A stretch of DNA of 36,335 nucleotides from Verrucomicrobiales bacterium (GCA_013911195.1 JACETS010000003.1:1-36335); one strand, 5' to 3'; positions 9,439 through 19,542 are shown, counted from the first letter of the stretch. Notes: generated by a model from the sequence alone, not told the origin. Numbers and translations are program-made.

Positions 9439-10901
9439 TATTTTTCAATATTACAGAAATTAAAAAGTATTTTTGTATAATGCTATTAATTACTTCGTTG
9501 AGTCATCACGCTCTTTCTCAAAACAAACCGTTGATTCAATTAAAAGATAAAGGGGTCAGTAGAAGCTCATCAAGACAGTTTATTGTGCATGGAAATGATA
9601 GTGCTGCCCGAGGAGTAATGTGTGTTTTTAGTGAAAGAACAAAAAGCGGGCTTTTAAATGTGCTTAACTTACCTGATAGATGGAATTATCCAATAGTACT
9701 GCATATCAGGGGCGATATTAGAGATTTAAATACTGGTAGGCCTATTAGGCCAAGTATTTACAAGCTGCCAGGGGATAGATATAGGTTTCAAATTGATGTT
9801 TTTCTTGGAGACAAGTTTAAAGCCGAATCCTTAGAAGAAGAACTTGTTCAAATTCTAATAACTGAATTAATTATTCGGAGCAAAAAGAGAAGAAATATCC
9901 TTAATAAAAATGCATTCATTCCTGATTGGATAAAAATTGGATTAACTCAGGTTCTTAATAAAGATGGCAAAAAATTGAATAATTCAACGATATCAAAATT
10001 TGTTAGGAGTAACAAAATGCTATCTCTAGATAAAATAATTAAAGCGGATAGTAAAAGTATGGATTCAATAACTGAGGAGGTTTACAGGGTATCTTGTGGA
10101 GCTCTAGTTTCCGTGTTGCTTAGTCAAAAGCAGGGGTCATTACGATTACAAAATTATTTGTTAGATGTTAATCTCAAACAAAAAGAATCTATGGAAAAAT
10201 TAAAAGAAGTTTTTCCAGACGGTCTCAATAAAACAGAAAACCTTGAAGAATGGTGGAATGCAGAGTGTGTAAAAATAGCAAGGCCTAGTGCTACTGATAT
10301 TCTCAATCCTTTGGAAACCGAATCAATGCTAGTTGATTGCTTGAAAATTAAAATTGTTGAATCTCAAGACACTAAGGTTGATGCAGAAAAGAAAAAACAT
10401 TTAGGTGAAAAAATAAAATCGTTTTTTACTAAGCCAAATAAAAATAAAGACACTGAAAATAAAGATGCCCCTAAGAAAACTGAATATGAGTACATGATTT
10501 ATAATTTAAAAGATTATAGAAAATTTTTAACTCAGGATAGCGTTGAAATTGGATTAAAAATCACCGAGACTAATCTTCTTAAATTGAGTTATCGTGCATT
10601 TCCAATATACAAACCAATTATACAGGAGTATCAAAAAATTATTATTAATATTGGAGCTGGTGATTTAAAAAATGTTGATAAAAAAATAGAGGAGCTAGAA
10701 TCCATACGCTCGTCAATTGTTGAATCAGTCAATGATGCAAAGGACTACCTGAATTGGTTTGAGGCAACAAGAATAGACAAAAGGAGCAATAACTTCAGTA
10801 ACTATCAGCAAATATACAACGAATTAAAGCGACCTCTTCCATCTAGGAAAGATGAACTCTCTGAATATCTTGACGATTTGGATAAAGAGTTTAAAAAATA
10901 G
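9435..10901 (+). CDS. Hypothetical exported protein, possible degenerate peptidase-MA-like domain
   Basis: ATGA overlap with the upstream CDS; signal-like N-terminus; 'ELVQILITELIIRSK...FIPDWIKIGLTQVL' resembles HExxH...PxWLxEGLA regions without the catalytic residues. Confidence 0.75.
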   Translation: MIFFNITEIKKYFCIMLLITSLSHHALSQNKPLIQLKDKGVSRSSSRQFIVHGNDSAARGVMCVFSERTKSGLLNVLNLPDRWNYPIVLHIRGDIRDLNTGRPIRPSIYKLPGDRYRFQIDVFLGDKFKAESLEEELVQILITELIIRSKKRRNILNKNAFIPDWIKIGLTQVLNKDGKKLNNSTISKFVRSNKMLSLDKIIKADSKSMDSITEEVYRVSCGALVSVLLSQKQGSLRLQNYLLDVNLKQKESMEKLKEVFPDGLNKTENLEEWWNAECVKIARPSATDILNPLETESMLVDCLKIKIVESQDTKVDAEKKKHLGEKIKSFFTKPNKNKDTENKDAPKKTEYEYMIYNLKDYRKFLTQDSVEIGLKITETNLLKLSYRAFPIYKPIIQEYQKIIINIGAGDLKNVDKKIEELESIRSSIVESVNDAKDYLNWFEATRIDKRSNNFSNYQQIYNELKRPLPSRKDELSEYLDDLDKEFKK

Positions 10902-10921
10902 TCTAAATTATAAATCATTAG

Positions 10922-11329
10922 ATGCAAAAAACTGATTTTCATGATGCTGTCGAAGAGGTTTTGAAAACAAATTCGGACTATTCGGCAGATTCTTATTATT
11001 TTCTTCAAGAAGTTCTTCTACAAGCTGTTGAAAAACAGAGGAAAATTTCAGGAGGGGAGAATAAGCATGTTTCTGGACTTGAGCTTTTGGAAGCTTTTCG
11101 TGAAAGAATGCTAAAACAATTTGGACCTATGAGCATGACATTATTAGATGAATGGGGGCTCTCTAAAACTCAGGATGTTGGCAAAATGGTTTTTAACTTA
11201 ATTGAGGTCGGTGCCTTTGGTAAAAGCAAACATGACCAAAAGGAAGATTTTGAGGAAGTGTACGACTTTCATGAAGCTTTTGTTTCCCCATTCTTACCAC
11301 GAAGAAAAAGGGCGAGTAAAGAAAGCTAA
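10922..11329 (+). CDS. Minf_1886-family-like conserved hypothetical protein
   Basis: 135 aa; FHDAVEEVLKTNSDYSADSYYFLQEVLLQAV...LELLEAFRERMLKQFGPMSMTLLDEWGL resembles this PVC-associated family. Confidence 0.75.
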   Translation: MQKTDFHDAVEEVLKTNSDYSADSYYFLQEVLLQAVEKQRKISGGENKHVSGLELLEAFRERMLKQFGPMSMTLLDEWGLSKTQDVGKMVFNLIEVGAFGKSKHDQKEDFEEVYDFHEAFVSPFLPRRKRASKES

Positions 11330-11349
11330 TGTTCTCAGGGTTTTAACTA

Positions 11350-13884
11350 ATGGATAATATTAATTTTCCTAATTACGTAACCGACCAGTTCAAGCTAGAC
11401 AATGGCCTGAATTTTATAATCAGAGAGGATAGATCTAATCCTGTAGTCAGTCTTCAAGCATGGTGTGAGACCGGATCAATCCACGAGGGGCAATTTTTAG
11501 GTAGCGGTGTTTCACACTTTGTAGAACACATGCTATTTAAAGGTACCGAACATCGTGAATCACTTAGTATTGCTCAAGACATTAGTTCTATAGGAGGTAA
11601 TATAAATGCATATACGTCATTTGATCGTACCGTTTATTATATTAACTGTCCTTCGGGCGGATTGACTGCCGCCAATGAAATACTTCAAGATATTGTTTTT
11701 AACGCATTAATCCCTGAAGAAGAGTTTAAATCTGAGCAAGAGGTAATCAGAAGAGAGATCTCAATGGGGCGCGATGATGCTGATAAAGTTGCCAGTCAAG
11801 AAATGTTTAGTACTTGCTATTGCAGACACCCATATGGACTTCCTGTAATTGGTTATTTAGAGAATTTTAATAATCTGAAGAGATCAGATGTCCAAAATTA
11901 TTATCTGGAGAGATACGTTACAGATAATATCTTTATTGTCATTTCGGGGGATTTGGACTTGGAGAAAGTTAAATCTCAAGTTAGCACTCTTTACGGAGAT
12001 ATTAGGAGGAGTTCATCCTCGCCAGTATTCATTCCGCCAGAACCTGTTCAGTTAGGTAGAAGAGATAGTTTTATTGAATATACGAATCCTATTACACGAT
12101 TATGGATGTCATGGAAGATTCCAAGTATTACTGACCCTGATATGCCGGCCATAGATATAATGTCTGTGATACTTGGGCATGGAAAAAGTTCAAGATTGTT
12201 TCAATCGCTCAAGGAGAAGAAGGGGTTGGTTCATAATATCAATGCCTATTCTTATACTCCAAGCCATGCTGGTATTTTCGCAATTGGCGCGGGTGTTGAT
12301 CCTTTAAATAAACAAAGGGTAGAAGAAGAGGTGTTTAATGTACTAAAAGAGGTTAAGGAAAATGGCGTTAGTAATCATGAAGTTAATAAAGCCAAACGAA
12401 TTTCTTTGGTTTCTCAGTTAGATTCGTTGCAAACTGTACAGGGCCAGGCTGCTGATCTTGGATCAAATTGGGCAATAACAAGGAACGTTAATTTTACACA
12501 GGAATATATAAGAAAGTTATCTTTAGTTAGTGCTGATGATATTAGAGATGTAGCAGCGAGGTACTTTAACAATGAATCATTGTCTGTTATTGAGGTTGGG
12601 AAAAAAAATAAATCTAAAAAAAATAAATTAGAAAATATAAAATCTGATAAAAAAATAGTTCAGCATACTTTAGCTAATGGTTTGTTGGTTTCAATTGAGG
12701 AAGATTTTCGATTGCCAATGATCGCATTCAGCTGTGCTTTTAAAGCTGGACTATTTGCAGACCATCATCACGGGCATGGAATGACTCAGTTGCTTTCAAG
12801 GGCCTTATTGAAGGGAACCAACAAAAATGAGGCGGATCAGATAGCAGTAAAGATTGAATCGCTTGGGGGTAATATTTCGGTAATTGGGGGTAATAATTCT
12901 TTGTCTTTAAATTCAGATTTTTTATCAAATGATTTTAATCAGGCATTTGATATTGTTTCTGACGTGATTATGGATCCGATATTTCCTCAATCTGCAGTTA
13001 ACAGAGAGAAGGAAACTTTGTTGTTGGACATCGAAGAGGAAAGGGAAAGTCCTCTGAGCTTAGCTGCAATCTTTGCCAGAGAAAATATATTCGGTAATCA
13101 TCCTCATAGATATTCAAGGCTAGGTACTGTTGATGTTATTAAAGAATCGGATTCTGAAAAACTTCTTAAATTTTACTCAGAATACGGAGTTTCGAATAAT
13201 GGTGTTATTACCTTATGTGGCGCTATTAATAGCAACAAGGTTATCAATAAAATCGAGGATTGTTTATCCAATATAAAGACAGGGGAAGCAATGAATACAA
13301 ATTTTGAAGATCCTCAGTGGCCTTTGAAGGAAAAGGAAGTAGAAATTAAACATCACAAAGAACAGGCCGTTGTGATGATAGCTTTTCCAGGATTAAGTAT
13401 AAATAGTGATGAAAGAGCGACGATAAGCGTCATAGAAGAAATTGCTGGAGGTATGGATGGCCTTTTATTTACACGAATTAGAGAGGAATTAGGTCTCGCT
13501 TATTATGTTGGAATGAGTCAGATGGTTGGATACTCAAGTGGAAGTATTTTATTTTATGCAGGTACAAATTCAGAATCTGTTTTAAAGGTACAAAATGAAC
13601 TTAACCTGATTATAGAATCATTGATTAAAGAAAAAATTGGAGAAGATGTTTTAACAAGGGCAAAGAATGCATTAATTGGAAAATATGCGTTGTCAAAACA
13701 ATCCTTGTCCGCTCGATCTCAATCTATGGCGCTCAATCTTCTCTATGGCCTTGGTGAAAGGTATGACGATGAAAACATTGAAAAAATTAAAAGATTAACT
13801 CCTGAGGATCTCCGAAAATGTTGTCAAAAATATTTCGCTACTTCCTCAAAAGTTACAGTGCAGGTCATTCCTAACAATAAATAA
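11350..13884 (+). CDS. Two-domain M16 zinc peptidase
   Basis: HFVEHMLFKGT (HxxEH) in the N-terminal domain, ISSIGGNINAYTSFDRTVYY; second M16-like domain; RIREELGLAYYVG C-terminal motif. Confidence 0.95.
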   Translation: MDNINFPNYVTDQFKLDNGLNFIIREDRSNPVVSLQAWCETGSIHEGQFLGSGVSHFVEHMLFKGTEHRESLSIAQDISSIGGNINAYTSFDRTVYYINCPSGGLTAANEILQDIVFNALIPEEEFKSEQEVIRREISMGRDDADKVASQEMFSTCYCRHPYGLPVIGYLENFNNLKRSDVQNYYLERYVTDNIFIVISGDLDLEKVKSQVSTLYGDIRRSSSSPVFIPPEPVQLGRRDSFIEYTNPITRLWMSWKIPSITDPDMPAIDIMSVILGHGKSSRLFQSLKEKKGLVHNINAYSYTPSHAGIFAIGAGVDPLNKQRVEEEVFNVLKEVKENGVSNHEVNKAKRISLVSQLDSLQTVQGQAADLGSNWAITRNVNFTQEYIRKLSLVSADDIRDVAARYFNNESLSVIEVGKKNKSKKNKLENIKSDKKIVQHTLANGLLVSIEEDFRLPMIAFSCAFKAGLFADHHHGHGMTQLLSRALLKGTNKNEADQIAVKIESLGGNISVIGGNNSLSLNSDFLSNDFNQAFDIVSDVIMDPIFPQSAVNREKETLLLDIEEERESPLSLAAIFARENIFGNHPHRYSRLGTVDVIKESDSEKLLKFYSEYGVSNNGVITLCGAINSNKVINKIEDCLSNIKTGEAMNTNFEDPQWPLKEKEVEIKHHKEQAVVMIAFPGLSINSDERATISVIEEIAGGMDGLLFTRIREELGLAYYVGMSQMVGYSSGSILFYAGTNSESVLKVQNELNLIIESLIKEKIGEDVLTRAKNALIGKYALSKQSLSARSQSMALNLLYGLGERYDDENIEKIKRLTPEDLRKCCQKYFATSSKVTVQVIPNNK

Positions 13885-13889
13885 ATCTT

Positions 13890-14849
13890 TTGGATAAAAT
13901 TAAACAGTTTAAAAATCCAAAAATAGCGATAGTTGGCTGTGGTGCTGTTGGTTTGTTTTATGGTGCTAAGTTGGCATTGTCAGGGGAAAATGTTCATTTT
14001 TTAATGAGAAGTGATTACGAGCACGTAAAAAGAAAGGGGATAAAGATTGAATCTATCAAGAATAAAAACGAATATTTGTCTAATCCATTAGTTTATAATT
14101 CACCTCATGAAATTGGGCCATGTGATTTGGTGATTATTGCTATCAAAGCAACAGATAATAATTCTCTGAAGAATTTAATTCCTCCGTTATTGAATAAAGA
14201 AACTGCAATATTGACTCTTCAAAACGGTCTTGGAAATGAACGATTTCTTGCAGAGAGATTTGGTCAGAATCGTATAATGGGTGGGCTTTGTTTTGTTTGC
14301 TTAAATAGAACATCGAGTGGAGTTGTTAAGCATATAGCTCAGGGTGCAATTAGCTCCGGTGAATATTCTGGGCTTCCATTGCCTAGGACTCATGACATTG
14401 CTTTATTGTTTAAGAACTCAGGAGTCCCTTTTTTAGTAGCTGAATCTTTAATTGAACAGAGATGGAAGAAATTAGTATGGAATATTCCTTTCAATGGAAT
14501 TTCAATTACCGCCGGTTGTATTGATACAGAAAAGATTTTAGATGATGAATCGCTTTGTTTTCTTGCTCAGGAATTAATGAAAGAGGTTATTGATGCAGCT
14601 AATTCCATGGGGATTACGTTATCTGATGCGCTAATAGAGCATAATATTCGGGAGACTAAAACGATGGGAGCCTATCGCCCGTCAAGTGTCATAGATTTTG
14701 TTGAGGGTAGGCCGGTTGAGATTGAAGCAATTTGGGGGGAGCCATTACGTGCCGCAATTAAAGCGGGTGCGAATATGGAGAATTTAAATGACTTATATCA
14801 TTCTATTAAAGCTTTAGATGACGATAGAACGAAAGTTCTAGATAGTTGA
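13890..14849 (+). CDS. panE: 2-dehydropantoate 2-reductase-like (ApbA/PanE family)
   Basis: KIAIVGCGAVGLFYGAKLALSGENVHFLMR, LQNGLGNE, RWKKLVWNIPFNGIS, PSSVIDFVEGRPVEIEAIWGEPLRAA. TTG start. Confidence 0.88.
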   Translation: MDKIKQFKNPKIAIVGCGAVGLFYGAKLALSGENVHFLMRSDYEHVKRKGIKIESIKNKNEYLSNPLVYNSPHEIGPCDLVIIAIKATDNNSLKNLIPPLLNKETAILTLQNGLGNERFLAERFGQNRIMGGLCFVCLNRTSSGVVKHIAQGAISSGEYSGLPLPRTHDIALLFKNSGVPFLVAESLIEQRWKKLVWNIPFNGISITAGCIDTEKILDDESLCFLAQELMKEVIDAANSMGITLSDALIEHNIRETKTMGAYRPSSVIDFVEGRPVEIEAIWGEPLRAAIKAGANMENLNDLYHSIKALDDDRTKVLDS

Positions 14850-14867
14850 AAAGGACTTAAATAAGCT

Positions 14868-15443
14868 TTATTGAGGTATTTCTCTTGAGCGAGGTTCCCT
14901 TTTGTCTGTTGTTGCTGAAGAAGGCGAGGTTACAAATGGACCTCCTTCTAAAGGAACTGGCTCTGAAAAAGCAACGTCAGGCATGTCACTAGTTTTGCCT
15001 GCCAAAGGAAAATCTTTTCGAAGAGGATAATAAGGGTAGCCCTCCCACATAAGAATTCTACGCATGTCAGGATGATCAGAAAAGGTTATCCCAATCATGT
15101 CAAATGCTTCACGTTCATGCCAATTTGCCGTTGGCCATAAGCTTACAACGCTAGATACTTCTCTTTCTGATTCATCCACTCCAACTTTTATTCTAAGATG
15201 GCACGAATCAGAATAGGAATATAGTTCATAGACTACTTCGTATCTTGGACTGATACCTAAATTATCGACTGCGGTTAAATCAACAAGATAATCGAAACCA
15301 AGATCTTTTTTACAAAAAGTCATAATTTCAATTAAACTGTCTTTAGTTATAGTCAGGGATAATTCATCTCTAAAAGAATTTTTTAAAAGTATGTTACCTT
15401 GAAATTTAGCTTCAATTTTTTCAACTGCTTCAGAGGAGTTCAT
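14868..15443 (-). CDS. nuoC: NADH-quinone oxidoreductase subunit C
   Basis: SVVSLWPTANWHEREAFDMIGITFSDHPDMRRILMWEGYPYYPLRKDFPL. Confidence 0.96.
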   Translation of the reverse strand: MNSSEAVEKIEAKFQGNILLKNSFRDELSLTITKDSLIEIMTFCKKDLGFDYLVDLTAVDNLGISPRYEVVYELYSYSDSCHLRIKVGVDESEREVSSVVSLWPTANWHEREAFDMIGITFSDHPDMRRILMWEGYPYYPLRKDFPLAGKTSDMPDVAFSEPVPLEGGPFVTSPSSATTDKREPRSREIPQ

Positions 15444-15459
15444 AATTTTTTTTAGTCAA

Positions 15460-15987
15460 TTATGATAGCTTCTTAATCAGCTCTTTTTTCTGCTCGATTA
15501 AAGATTCTTCAGTTTCAATTTTTTGCTGTAATCTCATTAAACCTTCCAATAAGGCTTCTGGTCGGGGTGGACACCCGCTGATGTAAACGTCGACTGGCAA
15601 AAGATGATCTATTCCTTGAAGAACTGCATAGCTTCTATACATGCCTCCTGAAGATGCACATGCTCCCATGGCTATGACCCATTTGGGCTCCGCCATTTGA
15701 TCGTAAATTCTTTTTACTGCTAGAGCCATTTTGTAGGTAACTGTGCCTGCTACAATCATGACGTCGCTTTGACGTGGGGAAAAACGCATTACTTCCATTC
15801 CAAATCGCGCTATATCGAACCTTGAAGCTCCTGTAGCCATAAGTTCTATACCACAACAGGCAAGCCCCATGGGCATGGGCCACAAAGAGTTACTTCTCAT
15901 CCAATTGATAGCTGTATCAAGTTTAGTAAATGTAACATTACCCTCGATTTTTGAATCGTATGCAGCTGGAGTAATTTTCTTGGACAT
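15460..15987 (-). CDS. nuoB: NADH-quinone oxidoreductase subunit B
   Basis: [62 protein letters not shown] (4Fe-4S ligands present). Confidence 0.97.
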   Translation of the reverse strand: MSKKITPAAYDSKIEGNVTFTKLDTAINWMRSNSLWPMPMGLACCGIELMATGASRFDIARFGMEVMRFSPRQSDVMIVAGTVTYKMALAVKRIYDQMAEPKWVIAMGACASSGGMYRSYAVLQGIDHLLPVDVYISGCPPRPEALLEGLMRLQQKIETEESLIEQKKELIKKLS

Positions 15988-16037
15988 GTATTAATACTTA
16001 ATAAATATAAACTAGGTCTGAAAAATGAACGGGCAAG

Positions 16038-16063
16038 AACTTTGTGAAATTTTTCACAAAGTT
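16038..16063. repeat. Perfect inverted repeat, 12-nt arms, 2-nt spacer
   Basis: AACTTTGTGAAA-TT-TTTCACAAAGTT in the nuoB/16253 divergent intergenic region. Confidence 0.85.
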
Positions 16064-16252
16064 ATCTGTTCTTCTGATTTGTCTAAATTTAACGAATTAC
16101 AAAAAAAAATAGTTGTAAAATTATGTTGGATTTTTCACTATTTATTCTCTATCACTTATCTAAAGTCCTGTTTTCACTGTAAATGGTTAAATTCCAATAC
16201 AGGCACGGATAATGCTTGTAAAAATGGATAACAGAAGAGAAATTTTAATAAA

Positions 16253-17215
16253 ATGAATGATGAATTAAATAAAGAGGACACTTCGGATTCCTTAGAAGAT
16301 GAACCAGCTTCATTACGCGTTGAAAATGAAGTTAATGATGATAATAAAGTAGACACCAGCTCTGAAGAAGAAGTTGTCTCTAAGAAGAAAAATAAGATGG
16401 CTATTAATTATGGTATCGTTTCTTCAATACTAATAATTTCCTCAATTTTAACCTTTTTTGTAACAGAAGAATTTTTAATTACTCCGTTTGTTTTGGGTGT
16501 TTGTATTCTTGGGATGACTTGGTATTCAGTTAAGAGAAAACGTGATTGCAGCGATGAGGGAATTATTTTTTACAGTCATAGTCAAATAATTTATTATTGG
16601 CCAATTTGGCTCGGGGCGTTTCTAGTAAGTGACTTGGCAATTTTTGGAATTGGTGAAGAAATAAATGTTAATCAGGTTGCGCATTCGTTCGCGCCATCCC
16701 AGTTTACAATGTTACATCTAATTGTTACAGGGCTCGTTATTTTCTTTACCACTGTTAATCTAAGAGGGGTTTGGGCTATAGTTTTTGCAGTAACTGCATT
16801 AGCTGTTGGTTTAACTTTGGGTGTTTTAGATTTATGGGGTCCACTTCTTAAGAGACTCGGTAATATTGAACTGTACGTGAATTCGGATTTTTATAGAGCC
16901 CTGGGAGCAGTTGTGTTTCTTCCTTGGTTGTTTGTTGTTTTTATATTTGACCTCAGGAGGTATTTCCATTTCCAGCCATCACAAATTACAATGGTTAGAG
17001 AAATTGGCGAAGGAGAGAAAAATTTTGATTCATTTGGGGTAGTAATGGAGAAGCATCGTGACAACTTTGTTCAGCACATAGCCTTAGGCTTTGGGTCTGG
17101 AGACCTAAGTATTTCAACTCATGGAGGAGATAGTGACAAAATTACATTTAATAATGTGTGGCGGATCGGTAAAGTGTTAAAAGAGGTTGCGAGAATTCGT
17201 GAAATGCGTGGTTAG
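16253..17215 (+). CDS. Hypothetical multi-pass membrane protein
   Basis: Acidic N-terminus, several hydrophobic segments, soluble C-terminal tail; no family recognised. Confidence 0.8.
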   Translation: MNDELNKEDTSDSLEDEPASLRVENEVNDDNKVDTSSEEEVVSKKKNKMAINYGIVSSILIISSILTFFVTEEFLITPFVLGVCILGMTWYSVKRKRDCSDEGIIFYSHSQIIYYWPIWLGAFLVSDLAIFGIGEEINVNQVAHSFAPSQFTMLHLIVTGLVIFFTTVNLRGVWAIVFAVTALAVGLTLGVLDLWGPLLKRLGNIELYVNSDFYRALGAVVFLPWLFVVFIFDLRRYFHFQPSQITMVREIGEGEKNFDSFGVVMEKHRDNFVQHIALGFGSGDLSISTHGGDSDKITFNNVWRIGKVLKEVARIREMRG

Positions 17216-17227
17216 TCATATGCTAAT

Positions 17228-18508
17228 ATGATGATTGAGCGATTTATATTAACTCTTACATTCATACTATGTTTTCAGGGTAAAATCTTGGGGCAAGCTT
17301 TTAACGATTATGATCAATTACCTCATAATTATTGGAAAGCTAATCTCAAAGATCCAATGTCATTACTTCTCGAGAATGTCAATGACGGCAGAGTAAAATT
17401 AGTTGAATCAAATGATTATCATTTACTCGAAAATCTTTTAAATGAACTTGATATAGACAAAGAATCCCAAGTTCTCGTTTTTTCTAAGACCAGTTTGCAA
17501 AGGGCAGCAGTTTCTTCTAAAAATCCTCGAGCTATATATTTTAACGACGAGATATATTTGGGATGGATGCCTAAAGGGCGAATTGAAATCGCTAGCGCTG
17601 ATCCTGAAAGGGGATTTGTATTTTACTTTCAACGACCAATTGATGACAGAAAGTCTCAGTTGTTTGTGAGAGATAAAGTATGTCTTGAATGTCATGCTGG
17701 TAGTGCCACTAATTTTTTGCCAGGCCCCTTGGGACGTTCTGTTTTCCCAAACAATAATGGAAGAAGTCTCAAGTCAGTTGACACCTATGAATTGATAGGT
17801 CACCACGTGCCATTGTCTGAGAGATGGGGTGGGTGGTATGTTACTGGTGAGCACCAATCCCTCAAACACATGGGAAATGCTGTTGCTTACCGCTCCAATA
17901 ACAACGAATTAAAGCTTAAAAAATTCACTGAAGACTTAGGCTTAGAAAGAATACTCAAAGAGAGTAATTATCCGCACTCTGGTAGTGATGTTGCTGCACT
18001 TTTAATATTTGATCATCAAGTTGGTATTCATTATGAGCTGGTTGAGGCAGCTTATAGGGCTAGACAATCTTTATTTAATAATAAAAAAAGTAGCGTTCAG
18101 AATAATGAAAGTATTAATAAGTCTATTTCCAGTATTGCTGATGATCTTGTCCCTCATATTTTAATGAGAGATGAAATTAAACTGGGTGAAAAGATACTAA
18201 ACTCTAATGAAGAATCAGATTTTATCAGGGTGTTTTCTGAAAGAGGTATCAAGGATTCTAAGGGGCGATCATTGAGAGATCTTAAACTAAAGGACACTAT
18301 CTTTAAATATAGTTGTAGCTATATGATTTATTCGAAGAGTTTTGTATCCTTGCCTGATGTATTAAAAAGTGCCGTTTTCAAAAGGATTAAGGATATATTA
18401 AATAATCGAATCAAAACCAAGGAATATGATTACATATCTTCTGAAACCAAAATGGAACTTTTGGAAATATTAAACGAAACGGTTCCAGGATTTGTAAAAT
18501 TATCCTAG
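17228..18508 (+). CDS. Exported protein with a single CxxCH heme-binding motif
   Basis: N-terminal signal-like segment; DKVCLECHAGSATNFLPGPLGRSVFPN...VPLSERWGGWYVTGEH. Confidence 0.8.
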   Translation: MMIERFILTLTFILCFQGKILGQAFNDYDQLPHNYWKANLKDPMSLLLENVNDGRVKLVESNDYHLLENLLNELDIDKESQVLVFSKTSLQRAAVSSKNPRAIYFNDEIYLGWMPKGRIEIASADPERGFVFYFQRPIDDRKSQLFVRDKVCLECHAGSATNFLPGPLGRSVFPNNNGRSLKSVDTYELIGHHVPLSERWGGWYVTGEHQSLKHMGNAVAYRSNNNELKLKKFTEDLGLERILKESNYPHSGSDVAALLIFDHQVGIHYELVEAAYRARQSLFNNKKSSVQNNESINKSISSIADDLVPHILMRDEIKLGEKILNSNEESDFIRVFSERGIKDSKGRSLRDLKLKDTIFKYSCSYMIYSKSFVSLPDVLKSAVFKRIKDILNNRIKTKEYDYISSETKMELLEILNETVPGFVKLS

Positions 18509-19542
18509 TGTTTTTTATCGTAATGTTCCTTCAATAGGTCTCTTCCAAAATCACCGTCAAAATCTCTCCATACCGCATGGACGTGATTAGCTCCTCCCTG
18601 AGTGTTGTCATATTCAAAAAGAAAATCCTTTCCTTGTATTCTGTAATAATGACCGGTCTCTTTTTTGGTTCCACCAGCCCATGCAAAGTGGACTTGAGTA
18701 TTAGAATGGATTTTTTTTCTTCCATCGATTTCTTCTAGTATTTCATGCCGGTACTTTGAAGCGTATGAATTAATCAGGTGGTTGAGTTTGGATTGTTGCT
18801 CTTTAGTTAATTCAGAAAAAGGAATTCCTTTGATAGGTAGAAATGTATTGCGGTCGGCAATCCGTTCTTGTTTGGTGATGATATCAGCTGGTGCCTTGCC
18901 TGGAAGTATAGCTAGTTTTTTTTGCTCATCAGTCAAGGAGTTCACTAGTTCAAAAGCAATATCTTGTTCCTCTTTTAATACACCTGAATTCTCTGCAGTT
19001 TTTGCAGGATTAGTTCCAAAAAATGATGGAGTGACAGAGTATAATTTTCCCTCTGATATTGCCACATTGATTGAGAGGTGGTGCCCTTCAAATCTCCATC
19101 CCCAAGAACCTTTAAGTCCAGGCTTTCCAAAAATTGAAAGATAGTAAAGCTCAGGATCACGTATGGGATTTTTGTTTTCAATTTCGTGAAGAATTGCCTC
19201 AAGAGTCATGATGGTAGTTGCTTGTCGGTACCCATCACTGCTCATTGCACTTGCCAGAAGGGCATGTGACAGAAGTCGTTGCCGTGGGCTCATAGTCTTT
19301 AGTAACAGACCTTTCCTTTTTCCGTTGGGTTTAATGAATTTATCAGGTATAAAATACCACCCTTCACGATGATCGTCTTTTAATTCAAAAAAAGCTTTGT
19401 TCTTTTCTTTTTCATTTAATGATTCAATGAAGTTATTGGCTGCAATAACCATGTCTCGCGCTGGATCGTCATGTTTTGATTCGTGTCCATGAACAACACT
19501 GCTGATTGCAAATAGGGTAATGAATAAGAGTGATTTAAACAT
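18505..19542 (-). CDS. DUF3500 domain-containing exported protein
   Basis: Signal peptide; GWRFEGHHLSINVAISEGKLYSVTPSFFGTNPA...HVHAVWRDFDGDFGRDLLKEHY is characteristic of DUF3500. Confidence 0.88.
   Translation of the reverse strand: MFKSLLFITLFAISSVVHGHESKHDDPARDMVIAANNFIESLNEKEKNKAFFELKDDHREGWYFIPDKFIKPNGKRKGLLLKTMSPRQRLLSHALLASAMSSDGYRQATTIMTLEAILHEIENKNPIRDPELYYLSIFGKPGLKGSWGWRFEGHHLSINVAISEGKLYSVTPSFFGTNPAKTAENSGVLKEEQDIAFELVNSLTDEQKKLAILPGKAPADIITKQERIADRNTFLPIKGIPFSELTKEQQSKLNHLINSYASKYRHEILEEIDGRKKIHSNTQVHFAWAGGTKKETGHYYRIQGKDFLFEYDNTQGGANHVHAVWRDFDGDFGRDLLKEHYDKKH

Noticed and set aside
15635-15883. 82-aa minus-strand ORF inside nuoB
   Set aside because: Out-of-frame shadow of the conserved nuoB coding sequence; no family resemblance.
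16025-16231. 68-aa ORF in the nuoB/16253 intergenic region
   Set aside because: Composition and content (e.g. CSSDLSKFNELQKKIVVKLC) show no family; it overlaps the inverted repeat and has no clear ribosome-binding site.
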